Below, in pieces: positions 26,426 to 38,203 of a stretch of DNA of 62,422 nucleotides. The translations under genes and the position numbers were made by a program. The stretch is from an uncultured Pirellulaceae bacterium. Lineage in GTDB: Bacteria > Planctomycetota > Planctomycetia > Pirellulales > Pirellulaceae. Each line of letters begins with the position of its first letter. The first letter of the stretch is position 1. Below the pieces are notes generated by a model. That model was not told the origin of the DNA. It was given only the letters and a program-made list of their open reading frames with translations, and searched no databases. Location: the NCBI GenBank assembly GCA_937941455.1, contig CALDHM010000020.1, positions 1-62,422 on the forward strand, read 5' to 3'.

Positions 26426-29086
26426 ATGACTTTTCAATTCGACAAACTGACGATCAAGGCTCAGGAAGCGGTAGCCTCGGCTCAGCAAATCGCCCAGCAA
26501 AACGGAAATCCTGAATTGACGCCGATGCACCTTTTGTCGGCATTGCTCAACGAGGTCGATGGGCTCGTAGTGCCGTTGCTGGAGTCGCTCAAGGTTCCCC
26601 TGCAGCAACTCAAATCGATCGTCGCCAGTGAACTGAAGCGTTTGCCCCAGGCCGCCGGCGGTAGCCAGCCCAATCCGAGCCGACCATTGACCGAGGTGTT
26701 GAACACTTCGACACGATTAACGAAGGAGATGGGGGACGAATTCACGTCGACGGAACATCTGCTGCTGGCGTTGGCAACTGTCGAATCATCGGCCAAAAAA
26801 ACGTTGGAGCTCAATGCGATTCGCGCCAACGAATTGCGATCGGCCATCAAAAACCTTCGCGGCTCGGCCAAAGTTACCGATCAAAATCCCGAAGGAAAAT
26901 TCCAGGCGTTGAAAAAGTACGGCATCGACCTTGTCGAACAAGCCAAGGCCGGGAAGCTCGATCCGGTGATCGGCCGTGATAACGAAATTCGGCGGGTCAT
27001 TCAGGTGTTGTCGCGTCGTCGCAAGAATAATCCTGTGTTGATTGGCCAACCGGGGGTAGGCAAAACGGCCATTGCGGAGGGGTTGGCTTTGCGAATCGTC
27101 CTGAATGACGTGCCCCAAAGTTTGCGAGACAAACGTGTCGTCGCCCTGGACATGGGAGCGTTGATCGCAGGGGCCAAATTCCGCGGCGAGTTCGAGGAAC
27201 GGCTCAAGGCGGTGTTGCGTGAGGTCACCGATGCCACCGGAGAAATCATTCTGTTCATCGACGAGTTGCATACAGTGATCGGTGCCGGCGCGGCTGAGGG
27301 GGCTGGTGATGCCGCGAACCTGCTCAAGCCGGCTTTGGCTCGGGGTGAACTCCACTGCATTGGGGCGACGACGCTGGATGAGTATCGCAAATACGTCGAG
27401 AAGGATCCGGCGCTCGAGCGCCGTTTTCAACCCGTCTTCGTCGGCGAACCGAGCGTTGAGGATACCATCACCATTCTGCGTGGTCTGAAGCAGAAATATG
27501 AAACCCACCACGGCGTGCAGATCAAGGATTCCGCGCTCGTGGCTGCTGCTCGTTTGTCGCATCGCTACATCACGGACCGGTTCTTGCCCGACAAGGCCAT
27601 CGATTTGGTCGATGAAGCGGCCTCGAAACTCGCCATGGAACTCGACAGTGTTCCGCACGAAATCGATGTCGTCCAGCGGCGCCTGACACAACTCGAACTC
27701 GCCGCGCGGCAACTCGCCGAGGAAGACGATGAAGGGGGCAAGTCGCGGCTCGAAGCGATCAACAAAGAGATCGAGGAACAACGCCGCACTTTGGCCAGCC
27801 TGCGCGAGCAATGGGAGTCGGAAAAACTGGGCATGGTCGACATCAAGAAAATCCGCGAACGAGCCGCAGAAGTCCAGCTCCAGTTCGAACAATTAGACAG
27901 CCGCATCAAAGCCAAGCAATCGGCCGGCATCATGCCGGGCGAGGACGATTACCGTCGCCTGTACGAATTGGACGTCGAACGGAAAAAACTGGCCGAGCAA
28001 ATTCAAAATGCGGAGTCCAAAGCGGAGTCCGCCGATCAACAAGCGAAATCAGCGGGACGACTTCTCAGCGAGCAAGTGACCGAAACCGAGATCGCCGAAG
28101 TGGTCAGTGCTTGGACCGGCATCCCCGTTTCGCGAATGCTTGAAACCGAGCGGGCGAAGCTACTTGTGATGGAGGATCGACTTCACCTGCGGGTCGTCGG
28201 ACAAGACGATGCCGTCGTGGCCGTCTCCAATGCCGTGCGCCGCAGTCGCAGCGGTCTCCAAGATCCAAACCGCCCGATCGGCAGCTTCATGTTTCTCGGG
28301 CCAACTGGGGTCGGGAAAACGGAATTGTGCAAGGCCTTGGCGGAGGTCATGTTCGATGATGAAAACGCGATGGTCCGCATCGACATGAGCGAATTCATGG
28401 AACGCCATGCCGTGAGCCGCTTGATCGGTGCCCCGCCGGGTTACGTCGGGTACGAGGAGGGGGGCAAGCTCACCGAGGCGGTACGCCGCCGTCCGTACGC
28501 GGTAATCCTGTTGGATGAAATCGAGAAGGCTCACGACGATGTGTTCAACATCCTCTTGCAAGTCCTCGACGACGGACGTTTGACCGACGGCCAAGGAAAC
28601 ACGGTGGATTTCACAAATACCATCATCGTGATGACCAGCAATATCGGCAGCCAAATGATCCAAAAAATCACGGAAGAAGGTGGAAGTGAGGAGGAGATCC
28701 GCCAGGCCGTCGACAGTTCCTTGCGAAAACGGTTTGCTCCCGAACTGCTGAACCGCATCGATGAGAAAATCGTCTTCCATCCGCTCCGCCGCGATCAGAT
28801 CAGCCGCATCGTAGCGATCCAACTACGTTCGCTCCAGCAGCGGTTGATGGAACAGGGTTTGAGCCTGGAAGTCACCGACGCTGCCCGCGAGGCTATCGCG
28901 AGCGAAGGGTATGATCCCGTCTACGGTGCTCGGCCGCTGAAACGAGTGATTCAACAACGAATCGTCAATCCATTGGCGACTGAGTTACTCAAGGGCGAAT
29001 ACCGTAATTACAGCGGTATCAAGATCGATTACCAAGATGACGAATTCACGATGACGCCTGTCCTCGAAGGCGAGGTGGTTGTGTAG
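26426..29086 (+). CDS. clpB: Disaggregase ClpB (Hsp100)
   Basis: 886 residues from ATG 26426; the earlier in-frame start at 26345 lies before the promoter and is rejected. Order: Clp N domain (~1-150), AAA-1 with Walker [10 protein letters not shown] and [14 protein letters not shown], a long middle coiled coil (~400-530) typical of ClpB rather than ClpA/C, then AAA-2 with GPTGVGKTE and [11 protein letters not shown]. The C-terminal [15 protein letters not shown] is also standard. It pulls aggregated proteins apart and hands them to DnaK, encoded just upstream. The two genes have separate signals: the terminator at 26299 and the sigma-54 promoter at 26362. Confidence 0.98.
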   Translation: MTFQFDKLTIKAQEAVASAQQIAQQNGNPELTPMHLLSALLNEVDGLVVPLLESLKVPLQQLKSIVASELKRLPQAAGGSQPNPSRPLTEVLNTSTRLTKEMGDEFTSTEHLLLALATVESSAKKTLELNAIRANELRSAIKNLRGSAKVTDQNPEGKFQALKKYGIDLVEQAKAGKLDPVIGRDNEIRRVIQVLSRRRKNNPVLIGQPGVGKTAIAEGLALRIVLNDVPQSLRDKRVVALDMGALIAGAKFRGEFEERLKAVLREVTDATGEIILFIDELHTVIGAGAAEGAGDAANLLKPALARGELHCIGATTLDEYRKYVEKDPALERRFQPVFVGEPSVEDTITILRGLKQKYETHHGVQIKDSALVAAARLSHRYITDRFLPDKAIDLVDEAASKLAMELDSVPHEIDVVQRRLTQLELAARQLAEEDDEGGKSRLEAINKEIEEQRRTLASLREQWESEKLGMVDIKKIRERAAEVQLQFEQLDSRIKAKQSAGIMPGEDDYRRLYELDVERKKLAEQIQNAESKAESADQQAKSAGRLLSEQVTETEIAEVVSAWTGIPVSRMLETERAKLLVMEDRLHLRVVGQDDAVVAVSNAVRRSRSGLQDPNRPIGSFMFLGPTGVGKTELCKALAEVMFDDENAMVRIDMSEFMERHAVSRLIGAPPGYVGYEEGGKLTEAVRRRPYAVILLDEIEKAHDDVFNILLQVLDDGRLTDGQGNTVDFTNTIIVMTSNIGSQMIQKITEEGGSEEEIRQAVDSSLRKRFAPELLNRIDEKIVFHPLRRDQISRIVAIQLRSLQQRLMEQGLSLEVTDAAREAIASEGYDPVYGARPLKRVIQQRIVNPLATELLKGEYRNYSGIKIDYQDDEFTMTPVLEGEVVV

Positions 29087-29520
29087 GCCATCACCGGCCT
29101 TCGAGGCGGCGGAGTGTTAAGGCTCGCTTGATACCTCGAGTCCTGTCGAGACCGGATAGTTTCTTCTCCATTCGCCAGCCGCAGCGATGATGGGAATGCT
29201 GGAAGTCCGATGGGAGGTTGGAGCGTCGCTTCACTACTCTCCCTCTGGGGGAGTCGGCCCGCTAGGGCCGGCGAGGGGTGCCGCCGACAGCGACAGCGCT
29301 GCACACCTTCCGCGAGGGGAGGGTGGTTGAGTTCTGCCCAGCTGGTCCGATTGATGTACAGGTCGAATACCCTGCGAAAGCGGACTACTCTCTCGGATTT
29401 GGTGGAAACCCAACGCCATTTAGGCTTTGTCCCGAAAAGATTAGCCGGAAGGCGCTACCGTTCGGTTTTCGCGAAAACCGCCGGCTAGTGCCCGGCGGCT
29501 GATGGGTTTTGACACAAAAC
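29087..29520. other. Intergenic region between convergent genes
   Basis: 434 bp. Around 29236-29275 is CTCCCTCTGGGGGAG-type sequence followed by GGCCCGCTAGGGCC, a GC-rich palindrome of the kind dispersed in many genomes. Family A copy 6 fills 29420-29524. Confidence 0.5.
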
Positions 29521-29524
29521 CTAG
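29420..29524. repeat. REPIN-like inverted repeat, family A copy 6, overlaps cytochrome gene stop
   Basis: Starts TTAGGCTTTGTCCCGAAAAG, ends GGTTTTGACACAAAACCTAG, with core TTTTCGCGAAAACCGCCGGC. The terminal CTAG contains, on the minus strand, the TAG stop of the cytochrome gene (29521-29523). Confidence 0.85.
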
Positions 29525-32256
29525 TTTGGCGACGGGATCTGCAGGTGATTGGGGCGGTCCTTGATGGGGCCGCTCTTGTCGGGTTGCACTTCGGAATGAG
29601 GATAACGGTAGGCCTCGTTTTCTTTGACCAACCCTTCGATCTCCTCAGGAGCGTGCAACGGATGATAATGCAGGATGTTCGCCTCGCGATCGGCATGTGG
29701 ATTGCGTCGGCGGTACAATTCGATCACCGCTCGTTCGGCTTGTTGCGGTTGATACCGCAGGAAGGCCTCGCGATGCTCGTCGGCTTTCTCCTGGTTGCCG
29801 AGTTTCTGGTAGGAAATCGATAGGTAATTGTGAGCCATCACGTTTTCGGGATCGATCGCCAACGTGTGTTGGAAGGTTTTGATCGCTTCGTCAAATCGTT
29901 TGGCTTTGACCAGCGCCAACCCTTTTTCGTTGTTGACGACGCGGTCGTCGGGGAAAACCGACAGGGTCGATTCGTAGGCTTTGACGGCTTCATCGAATCG
30001 CGCTTGTGATGCCAACAGTTTGCCCAGGAAAAATCCGATTTTCGGGAAATTCGGATTGACCTTGGTGGCTTTATCGATCACCTCAGCCAACGCCTCGCCA
30101 TAGTTTCCCGTTTGCAGGTAGCAGCGGGCGATGTCGATGTACGAATCGGGCTCATTGGGAAACACCCGGGCGACATGCTCGAATCCCCACAACGCCGTTT
30201 TCGTGTCGCTTTGCCGGAGGCTGCCGATCGAAAAGTCTCGCAGTCGCTTCATAACGTTTTCCGAGTCGATGACGGGCAACTCGGTTTGCGGTTGGCCGAC
30301 TTGTACCGTCACCTCGGCCGATCCGTAATCGATGATCGGAAATTCAGGAGCATTTTCGCCAAAGACGAAATTAAGGTACTCCTGAGAGAACTTGCGGTAA
30401 CGCACACGAGCCGAAAATTTAATTTTTTGCCCGTCCAGTTCGGGTGGAACCCGGAACTGGTAACGGACGATGTCGGTTTGGCCGAGGGGGATACCGTTGT
30501 TGTACAAGTCGGTGAAGAAGTGCTCGACGTTGTGCACGTCGATCAATCGCCCCTCGCGACTGAGCAGGACGACATTGTATCGATGGGCGGATGGGTCCAA
30601 CCGGCGATCGGCACTCAAGAGTCCGCTGGCCAGCAGCATCTTTCCTGATTCATCCGCCACGATGAATTCCATCCAGGGTTCGAGCATGTCCATGGTGCCG
30701 CCGGGGAACAAGTGGCCAACACCGATATTTTTGACCATCACCTCAATGCGTACATCTTTTCCTGGAGGAAGGCGAGCATCGGGACGTTCCAGCGGAAAGA
30801 TTCGGTGTTCCGGGGCGGAGTTGTCGACCTCGATGGCCGAAAAGATGTCGACCTCCAGGCTACCCTTGGCGAGCGCTTTCGTCTTTTCCAGCCAGTCCGG
30901 CCGATTATGCCAATGGGCCAAGGCAGAGTTCGAGCCCGGGAAGGTATGATCGCGAATGAAACCGTTTTTTGCTGCCGGGTCGTTGCTGGCCACCAGCGGC
31001 ATATGACATTCCTGGCAGCTTTTTACTTTTTGGGCGTTGTAGAACGTCAGCGAATTGTTCAAACCGGCCGAACTGTCGAACCAAGCATCGTAGTCGTTTT
31101 GGCCTCTTTTCCACCGGTAATGATTGACGACCTGCGGAAGGTGCGCCTTGTGGCAAGCCAAGCAGAATTCGCTGGTGCGATGGATGTCCTTCAGAAAATC
31201 ACGTTTGTGCTTCTCCGGCTTGGCCCGAATCATATCGAGATTCATTTGTTGTTCGGCCGGGTCTTCACTATCGAAGTATGGGTAATGTTCCGGCTTGGCT
31301 ACGGCATAGCTTGCATTACCGCGGCGGTCTTCGACGGCAACAATACTGTGGCATGCCAGGCAGGTGATTCCCTGTTGTGCGTTCGTGGTGTGCTTCGTCA
31401 TCGGAGCATCCATGTTGCCGGTCAACAGGACCAGCGGGTCGTGGCAGCCACCACAAAAATGCATCGACTCGGGAGTCCGATTATCTTGGACGACCGTGAA
31501 GGTCCGTTCGTAGAACGGGTCATTCATCGATGAGAAACGATGCGCCGATCCGCTCCACTGCTCGAAAATTTGTGAATGGCATTGCGCGCAGTATTGCGGG
31601 TTCGCCAGGTCGTTCTCATCCAAAATATGTCCGGAATTTGTCGTCGCGAGCGTGGCGGCGAAGCTGGCCTTTTTCACCGGGAGAGAATTAAGTTTGGCGG
31701 TCGGTTTCGATTCCACCATCGGTTCGGCCATCATCAGTCCCATGCACAGGGCGGCGGCGATCCCCAAGCCGCCCAATTCGTATCGCCATTGCGGAACACG
31801 AATCGCTGACAGACGATGGATTAGGAACACAACGATCGCGATTCCGAACGCCCACTCATGTCCGCGAATCATCCACAGTGGGCTGGCACTGCGACCTTGG
31901 AAAAAGACGATCAAGCCGACGACCGAGGCGAACACCATCAGGGCCATCAAGGCATAGCCGAACAACTTGGCACGGGTATTCCCGTGGCGGCGCCGCTGCG
32001 CGTAATGGGGAATGATATAGCCGGTCATCGTTAGGGTCATGGTGATTCCCAGCCAGCCATGCAGCCAGAGCATGGGGGCCAGATAGGGGCTTTCTGCCTT
32101 GGCGAGGTACAAATAAAACGTGTTGGCCAGCAGCAAGATCGTCGAGACGGCGAACGCGATGCCGAACCAAAATTTGCAGGAGTCGCGAAGGGATCTTCGC
32201 GCCGCGGCAGGATTGGCCACCTTGATTGTGGAAGTGATGTCAGTTGGCTGACTCAT
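29521..32256 (-). CDS. Membrane-anchored multihaem cytochrome c with C-terminal TPR
   Basis: 911 residues from ATG 32256, with GAGGAG upstream. The N-terminal ~180 residues carry about four or five TM helices. The middle has five CXXCH haem sites (CAQCH, CGGCH, CLACH twice, CQECH) in a cytochrome c554/c-552-like arrangement. A beta-rich domain follows, then TPR repeats from ~680 (IDIARCYLQTGNYGEAL, NEKGLALVKAKRFDEAI). It probably passes electrons at the outer face of the inner membrane; donor and acceptor are unknown. Its start overlaps the end of the UnbV gene by 17 bp, so the three minus-strand genes form an operon. Confidence 0.85.
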   Translation of the reverse strand: MSQPTDITSTIKVANPAAARRSLRDSCKFWFGIAFAVSTILLLANTFYLYLAKAESPYLAPMLWLHGWLGITMTLTMTGYIIPHYAQRRRHGNTRAKLFGYALMALMVFASVVGLIVFFQGRSASPLWMIRGHEWAFGIAIVVFLIHRLSAIRVPQWRYELGGLGIAAALCMGLMMAEPMVESKPTAKLNSLPVKKASFAATLATTNSGHILDENDLANPQYCAQCHSQIFEQWSGSAHRFSSMNDPFYERTFTVVQDNRTPESMHFCGGCHDPLVLLTGNMDAPMTKHTTNAQQGITCLACHSIVAVEDRRGNASYAVAKPEHYPYFDSEDPAEQQMNLDMIRAKPEKHKRDFLKDIHRTSEFCLACHKAHLPQVVNHYRWKRGQNDYDAWFDSSAGLNNSLTFYNAQKVKSCQECHMPLVASNDPAAKNGFIRDHTFPGSNSALAHWHNRPDWLEKTKALAKGSLEVDIFSAIEVDNSAPEHRIFPLERPDARLPPGKDVRIEVMVKNIGVGHLFPGGTMDMLEPWMEFIVADESGKMLLASGLLSADRRLDPSAHRYNVVLLSREGRLIDVHNVEHFFTDLYNNGIPLGQTDIVRYQFRVPPELDGQKIKFSARVRYRKFSQEYLNFVFGENAPEFPIIDYGSAEVTVQVGQPQTELPVIDSENVMKRLRDFSIGSLRQSDTKTALWGFEHVARVFPNEPDSYIDIARCYLQTGNYGEALAEVIDKATKVNPNFPKIGFFLGKLLASQARFDEAVKAYESTLSVFPDDRVVNNEKGLALVKAKRFDEAIKTFQHTLAIDPENVMAHNYLSISYQKLGNQEKADEHREAFLRYQPQQAERAVIELYRRRNPHADREANILHYHPLHAPEEIEGLVKENEAYRYPHSEVQPDKSGPIKDRPNHLQIPSPN

Positions 32257-34126
32257 ACGGGATAACTCCTCTGCCGGGCTCGTACGGCCGCGGGTCAGAA
32301 CCTTGAATAACGTATAAAAATTGATTGGATTTCAGATTTTGCAGCACCTGGGGCTCCGCCTCACCAGGCCAGTAGATTTTCAGCTCTTCGATGTTGTCGT
32401 GCGGGCCGAGTCCAAAGTGCACTCGGCGATCGCTCTGTGAAAGGTAGGAAGTCGCGCCGAAGACCTGTTTTTCGATAGTTTGGCCGGCGATCTTGGCGAC
32501 TAGCTTGGCACCGATGGCATTTACGTTCCCACGCCGTCCTTCCAGCCAAATCGACAGGAAGTTCCCGCATTCGCTGGTCTCGTTGCGAGCGATCTGAGCG
32601 GGGCCGTCATTGTTGCTGATCACAAAGTCCAGTCTGCCATCATGGTCCAAGTCACCGATCGCCAAGCCGCGGGAAACTTGTTTATCCGCCAGTGCTTCCC
32701 CTGCCGCTGCCGAGACATCGCGGTATTTGCCGCCTCCCAAGGCTTCGTACAGGCTGTTGGGTTGTGCGAACGCCACATTGCTGGAAAACTCGTGAACGTT
32801 GTCAAAGATGTGCCCGTTGGCGATCAACAAGTCATCCAGACCATTGTTGTCCGCGTCGAAGAAATCGCAGCCGAAGCTCAGTCGCGCGCGCGACGTTTTG
32901 CCGATTCCCAATTCATCGCAACGGTCCAAAAACCGTAGCCGTGAATCCTGAGAGTAAAGGTTCGTTGTCTCGCCTTGGAAATTGGTGCAGAGGATGTCCC
33001 AGTGTCCATTGCGATCGACATCGCTAAAGGCGACTCCCATGCCGGATTGCTCTAGTCCATTCTCGCCGAAGGCTACATTCGCTTGCCGACCGATTTCCTT
33101 GAATTTGCCATCACCCTGATTGATGAACAAGAAGTTGCGGGACACGTCGTTCGCGCAGTAGATATCCATCCAACCATCGTTGTTCAGGTCGCCCAGTCCC
33201 ACGGCCAAGCCCTTGCAGGCTTGGAGATCCTGTGGTTCCCCTTGCTCGGCCCGGAGCAACGACTCGGCGGGGAACGCGTCGAAGGTGACATCAGTAAACG
33301 TGCCGTCCCCGTTGTTCTTCAGCAGTCGATCGGCGACACCTTTGTACAGCAGTGGGGCGCAGTACACATGATACTCGTTGAACATGCACTTGATGGCGTT
33401 TTCCAACGTGTAGTCGATGTAATGAACGATGTAGATATCGAGGAACCCATCACGGTTGTAGTCGAAGAAGCCGCAACTGGTGCTCCATAACAGGTCTTGC
33501 GGAATGCGGCTCGACTCGGTCACTTCCTCGAAGCGTTGTCCATGGACATTCCGGTAAAGACGCGTACCGCCACCCCAACTCGTCAACAACAAATCGTCCC
33601 AACCGTTGTTGTCGAAATCAGCAGCCGCCCCCCCCATGCCGTAGGCGAAGCTCGGCAGTTGCCATTCCTCGGTGACCTCGCGAAACCTTCCCGTTCCATC
33701 GTTCAGGTACATCCGATTCGGCATCGACGATGGGCGGTTCGGCACCGCTTTAACGTCGCCGCCGTTGATGAAGATTAGGTCGGGTGCGCCATCGCGATTG
33801 AAATCGGCCATGATCACGCCTGAGCCCATGATTTCCGGCAAGAATTTGTCGGAGGTCCGCGTGGCCGTATGGCGGAAATCGATCTGAGAGTTCTTGGTCC
33901 AATCGGCGAAATTCAGGCGGGTGCTTACGCTTTCATTTGCAAATCCGCGAAACAACGTGTTGTAATCGACGGCTTCGTTGACGAGGCTTTTCTGAAAGTT
34001 CACTGAACGGCCGATGTCTTGTTTAGGAGCGATGCGCCCGGAACCCGCGTTCAGCGATTTAGTTACCTGATAACCAACGAAGGCCGCGGCTAGGAGAATC
34101 AGCACGGTTCCAATGAATTTCGTCAT
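32240..34126 (-). CDS. FG-GAP/VCBS repeat protein with ASPIC/UnbV domain (CRTAC1-like)
   Basis: 628 residues from ATG 34126 with GGAG upstream; GTG 34144 is an alternative. An N-terminal membrane or signal segment (TVLILLAAAFVGYQ) exports it. Then come repeated Ca-binding beta-propeller blades of the form D-x-[ND]-x-D-G-x-x-D (DFNRDGAPDLIFIN, DFDNNGWDDLLLT, DYNRDGFLDIYIV, DLNNDGWMDIYCA). The C-terminal ~100 residues are the ASPIC/UnbV module (GRRGNVNAIGAKL, VHFGLGPHDNIEELKIYWPG). Such proteins are abundant in planctomycetes; the function is poorly known. It sits between a TPR lipoprotein and a multihaem cytochrome, suggesting one envelope complex. Confidence 0.9.
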   Translation of the reverse strand: MTKFIGTVLILLAAAFVGYQVTKSLNAGSGRIAPKQDIGRSVNFQKSLVNEAVDYNTLFRGFANESVSTRLNFADWTKNSQIDFRHTATRTSDKFLPEIMGSGVIMADFNRDGAPDLIFINGGDVKAVPNRPSSMPNRMYLNDGTGRFREVTEEWQLPSFAYGMGGAAADFDNNGWDDLLLTSWGGGTRLYRNVHGQRFEEVTESSRIPQDLLWSTSCGFFDYNRDGFLDIYIVHYIDYTLENAIKCMFNEYHVYCAPLLYKGVADRLLKNNGDGTFTDVTFDAFPAESLLRAEQGEPQDLQACKGLAVGLGDLNNDGWMDIYCANDVSRNFLFINQGDGKFKEIGRQANVAFGENGLEQSGMGVAFSDVDRNGHWDILCTNFQGETTNLYSQDSRLRFLDRCDELGIGKTSRARLSFGCDFFDADNNGLDDLLIANGHIFDNVHEFSSNVAFAQPNSLYEALGGGKYRDVSAAAGEALADKQVSRGLAIGDLDHDGRLDFVISNNDGPAQIARNETSECGNFLSIWLEGRRGNVNAIGAKLVAKIAGQTIEKQVFGATSYLSQSDRRVHFGLGPHDNIEELKIYWPGEAEPQVLQNLKSNQFLYVIQGSDPRPYEPGRGVIPYESAN

Positions 34127-34173
34127 CGAATGGTTAAGCTCCACAATTTACGCTTTGTCCAATACTTGTCGAA

Positions 34174-35118
34174 TTACTTTGAATTTTGCCCACCTCGTTT
34201 CCTTGTCTGGACCATCGCGTTCATGCGTTCCAAATGCGCGATTTCTTCGGCCGATGCGGCTTGTTTCATTTCCGCAATGAGCTTTTCACAAGCGTCCCAT
34301 TCAGCCTTTTCGAATAGTTGATTGAGACGAGCGAGTTGCCGATTGAGTCTTTCGAGTTTCACTTTTTCTTGCGAGCGTTGATTGCGGACTTCGACCGATT
34401 TCTCGAGGTAGGCTTGGGCCTTGGTCGCTTCACCCTGTCGCTCGCAAATTGCAGCCATCGCTTGCAAGGCTTGCAGGGCTGTGGGGTCGCGACTGAGCGC
34501 CGCCTCGAAATGTTTTTTTGCCGCTGCGAGATTCCCCTGTTCGAGATAGTGAGTTCCCAAAAGATTATTCGCCTCGACCACTTCTTCCCCCTCGAGCGAC
34601 GGGAGAGCCTTTTCTATGTGGGGAACCGCTTCGTTGGCCCGGCCGTCAAAAGTCAGGGCGTAGCCGAGTCGCCATCGCCGAAGCAAGTTTTCGGGATTCT
34701 TTTCAATGAGGGGACTGAGGAGTGCAATGGCTACGGCGTATTGATGGTCTTGAATCAAGGCATAAGCCAGCCAATCAACGCGCTCATCAGTCGGAGGCAA
34801 TTCGCGAATAAAATAAGCCAAGCCCCCGTAATCGAGATGGGACTCGTAAACCTTGAGGGCTGCCAAAAACGCATCATCACTGTGCGGATGTTTTTTCGAG
34901 ATGGCAACGAGCCGCTTGAGTTCATCCCGTGAGACGGTTTGATTCGCGTTCAGCTTTTGCCAAATTTGGCTGATGAACTTCGCCGATTTCTGATCGATTT
35001 TTACCGTCGGGGCCCGCTCGGCTCGAGGTTTTTCAGCGATCTCATCGCGAGCACACCCCGCAATGACAAATCCCCACAACCCTACAGCCATCAACGCAGC
35101 AGGTCGGCTGAAACTCAT
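34174..35118 (-). CDS. TPR lipoprotein
   Basis: 314 residues from ATG 35118, chosen because it opens a lipoprotein signal ending VIAGC; upstream in-frame starts 35151 and 35196 would bury that signal. Three to four TPR units are seen (LRRWRLGYALTFDGRANEA, ANNLLGTHYLEQGNLAAA, ALQAMAAICERQGEATKA), then a charged C-terminal coiled region. TPRs bind partner proteins. It is the first gene of the minus-strand operon with the UnbV protein (47-bp gap) and the multihaem cytochrome. Confidence 0.8.
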   Translation of the reverse strand: MSFSRPAALMAVGLWGFVIAGCARDEIAEKPRAERAPTVKIDQKSAKFISQIWQKLNANQTVSRDELKRLVAISKKHPHSDDAFLAALKVYESHLDYGGLAYFIRELPPTDERVDWLAYALIQDHQYAVAIALLSPLIEKNPENLLRRWRLGYALTFDGRANEAVPHIEKALPSLEGEEVVEANNLLGTHYLEQGNLAAAKKHFEAALSRDPTALQALQAMAAICERQGEATKAQAYLEKSVEVRNQRSQEKVKLERLNRQLARLNQLFEKAEWDACEKLIAEMKQAASAEEIAHLERMNAMVQTRKRGGQNSK

Positions 35119-35398
35119 GTAGAGCGAAGAAAACGACACAATGCACCCCATGGACTTCGAGAAAATAGTCTCGCAGCCTCTTTTTCTGTTCCGCAAACCA
35201 TTCTGTCACACTGAAAAATCGGAAACAATAGAGAGGTTCGAAAATTCTCGGGAAATCGGGGACAACGGTTGGACTTTTTCGCTTCGGAGGTGTTGCGGCG
35301 CGCGTACAGTAGGTCGGTTCAACCAAGTTGAACAATATGCCTCGGACCGACCGCCCGCATCGGCGGCTGAGCCTTTCGCAAAGCTTGTAAGGAAACAG

Positions 35399-36760
<1,362 letters not shown>

Positions 36761-36972
36761 TCACGAGTCCAGAGGATAGCTGCATTCCAAGGTGTCGCTA
36801 CCCTCCTATTGTGGCAAATCTCGACCGTACTAGAAGTGGGGAACAACTGGTCACCGGAGGGCTTTTTCGTCACAATGCCAATCGTTGATCGAAGCTCAGA
36901 GTCAGGTTTGCGGTTGACCGCAGGGCGCTCGAGGCAGGTGTTGAAAGCTTTTTTGAAAAGGTTGAAAAGCGA

Positions 36973-37578
36973 GTGTTTACGGGTCTGATCGAAGAAACAG
37001 GGCGCGTCGCGAACTTGATCCTCAGGGGGCCTACCGCGCGATTGTCCATTGCGGCTGATCGAGTATTGGAAGGGACGCGAATCGGGGACAGCATCGCCAT
37101 CAATGGTTGCTGTCTCACAGTCGTGTCGCGCAGTGGAGACGAATTAGAATTCGATGTCGGCAGCGAGACGCTCGGCCGTACCAGTTTGGGAACGCTGCAG
37201 GTGGGATCGCGCGTCAATCTGGAACGGGCCTTGCGCGTCGGTGACCGATTGGGTGGTCACTACGTAACTGGCCACGTCGATGGACTTGGCGAGGTCATCT
37301 CGATTCGCGAGGAGGGGGACTGGCGGCACGTGCAGTTCTCGGCGCCACCGAATCTGCTTCGTCAAATGGCTCCCAAGGGTTCGATCGCGGTGGACGGAGT
37401 CAGTCTGACGCTCGTCGAGGCGAATGACCGCTTGTTTTCGGTGATGCTTGTCCCGCATACTTTGGCCGCCACCACATTGGTAGAATTCCATGTGGGGCGT
37501 TTAGTGAATCTTGAAACTGATGTGCTGGCGAAGTACGTGCAACGTCAGCTGGCAGGTTACCAGGATGAAATGGGTTGA
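36973..37578 (+). CDS. ribE: Riboflavin synthase
   Basis: 201 residues; GTG start at 36973 reads as the invariant MFTGLIEETG. The protein is a tandem of two lumazine-binding domains (~1-97 and ~98-195), each with the G-[DS]-S/I-[AI]-[IV]-[ND]-G-[CV] motif (DSIAINGCCLTV and GSIAVDGVSLTL) plus GHYVTGHVDG. It makes riboflavin from two 6,7-dimethyl-8-ribityllumazine. No FMN riboswitch sequence was recognised upstream. The DUF2752 and lipoprotein genes follow in the same direction. Confidence 0.97.
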   Translation: MFTGLIEETGRVANLILRGPTARLSIAADRVLEGTRIGDSIAINGCCLTVVSRSGDELEFDVGSETLGRTSLGTLQVGSRVNLERALRVGDRLGGHYVTGHVDGLGEVISIREEGDWRHVQFSAPPNLLRQMAPKGSIAVDGVSLTLVEANDRLFSVMLVPHTLAATTLVEFHVGRLVNLETDVLAKYVQRQLAGYQDEMG

Positions 37579-37704
37579 AAAAATTGAGCTGGGCCGAGCC
37601 GGCAGCACCGCTAGCAGGCGGGGACTTGGCCTTGTGACATGCGGCGATTGCTTCTATCCTCCCCGCCGCAGAGCCACTGAGTTTCGAGGAGAAGCGAGGT
37701 GGCC

Positions 37705-38181
37705 ATGAATGAGTTCCAGGACGTGCAGGGTATCGAGACGCGACCTGTCGCTTCGCAATGCCTGACGTTGGTTCACCGTGGACTGTTGGTCGGCGGGGCG
37801 ATGGCAATTTTCGTATTGTTTGCGATCGCAGCACGACTGACACCGAACCCGAGCGGCTTGGGGACGCATCAGCAACTTGGATTGCCGCCGTGCTCGTTTC
37901 AGTTTTACTTGTCGTTGCCCTGTCCCACGTGCGGATTTACGACGACGTGGGCCCTGATCATGCACGGCAGGTTGCGAGAAGCGGTCCAGACGAATCTCGG
38001 GGGCGCGATGCTATGGTTGCTCGCGGCCTTTTGCGGCGTGTGGATGCTGGTTTCCGGGTTGCGGGGCGCGTGGTTAATTGGCCGATTGAACTCGACGTTT
38101 TTTGTCGTGGCGCTCTCCACGATCGCCTTGACAACGTTTTTGATATGGATTGGACGTTTGATCAACGCCTATTTCGGTTAA
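37705..38181 (+). CDS. DUF2752 membrane protein
   Basis: 158 residues from ATG 37705 (GAGG upstream; GTG 37699 is possible). Three hydrophobic spans flank the signature LPCPTCGFTTTWALIMHGRL, the CPxCGxT motif of DUF2752. The function is unknown; the paired Cys could bind a metal. It follows ribE by 126 bp and is followed by a lipoprotein gene 22 bp later. Confidence 0.85.
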   Translation: MNEFQDVQGIETRPVASQCLTLVHRGLLVGGAMAIFVLFAIAARLTPNPSGLGTHQQLGLPPCSFQFYLSLPCPTCGFTTTWALIMHGRLREAVQTNLGGAMLWLLAAFCGVWMLVSGLRGAWLIGRLNSTFFVVALSTIALTTFLIWIGRLINAYFG

Positions 38182-38203
38182 CCACCGGGTCAGGATGACA
38201 ACG

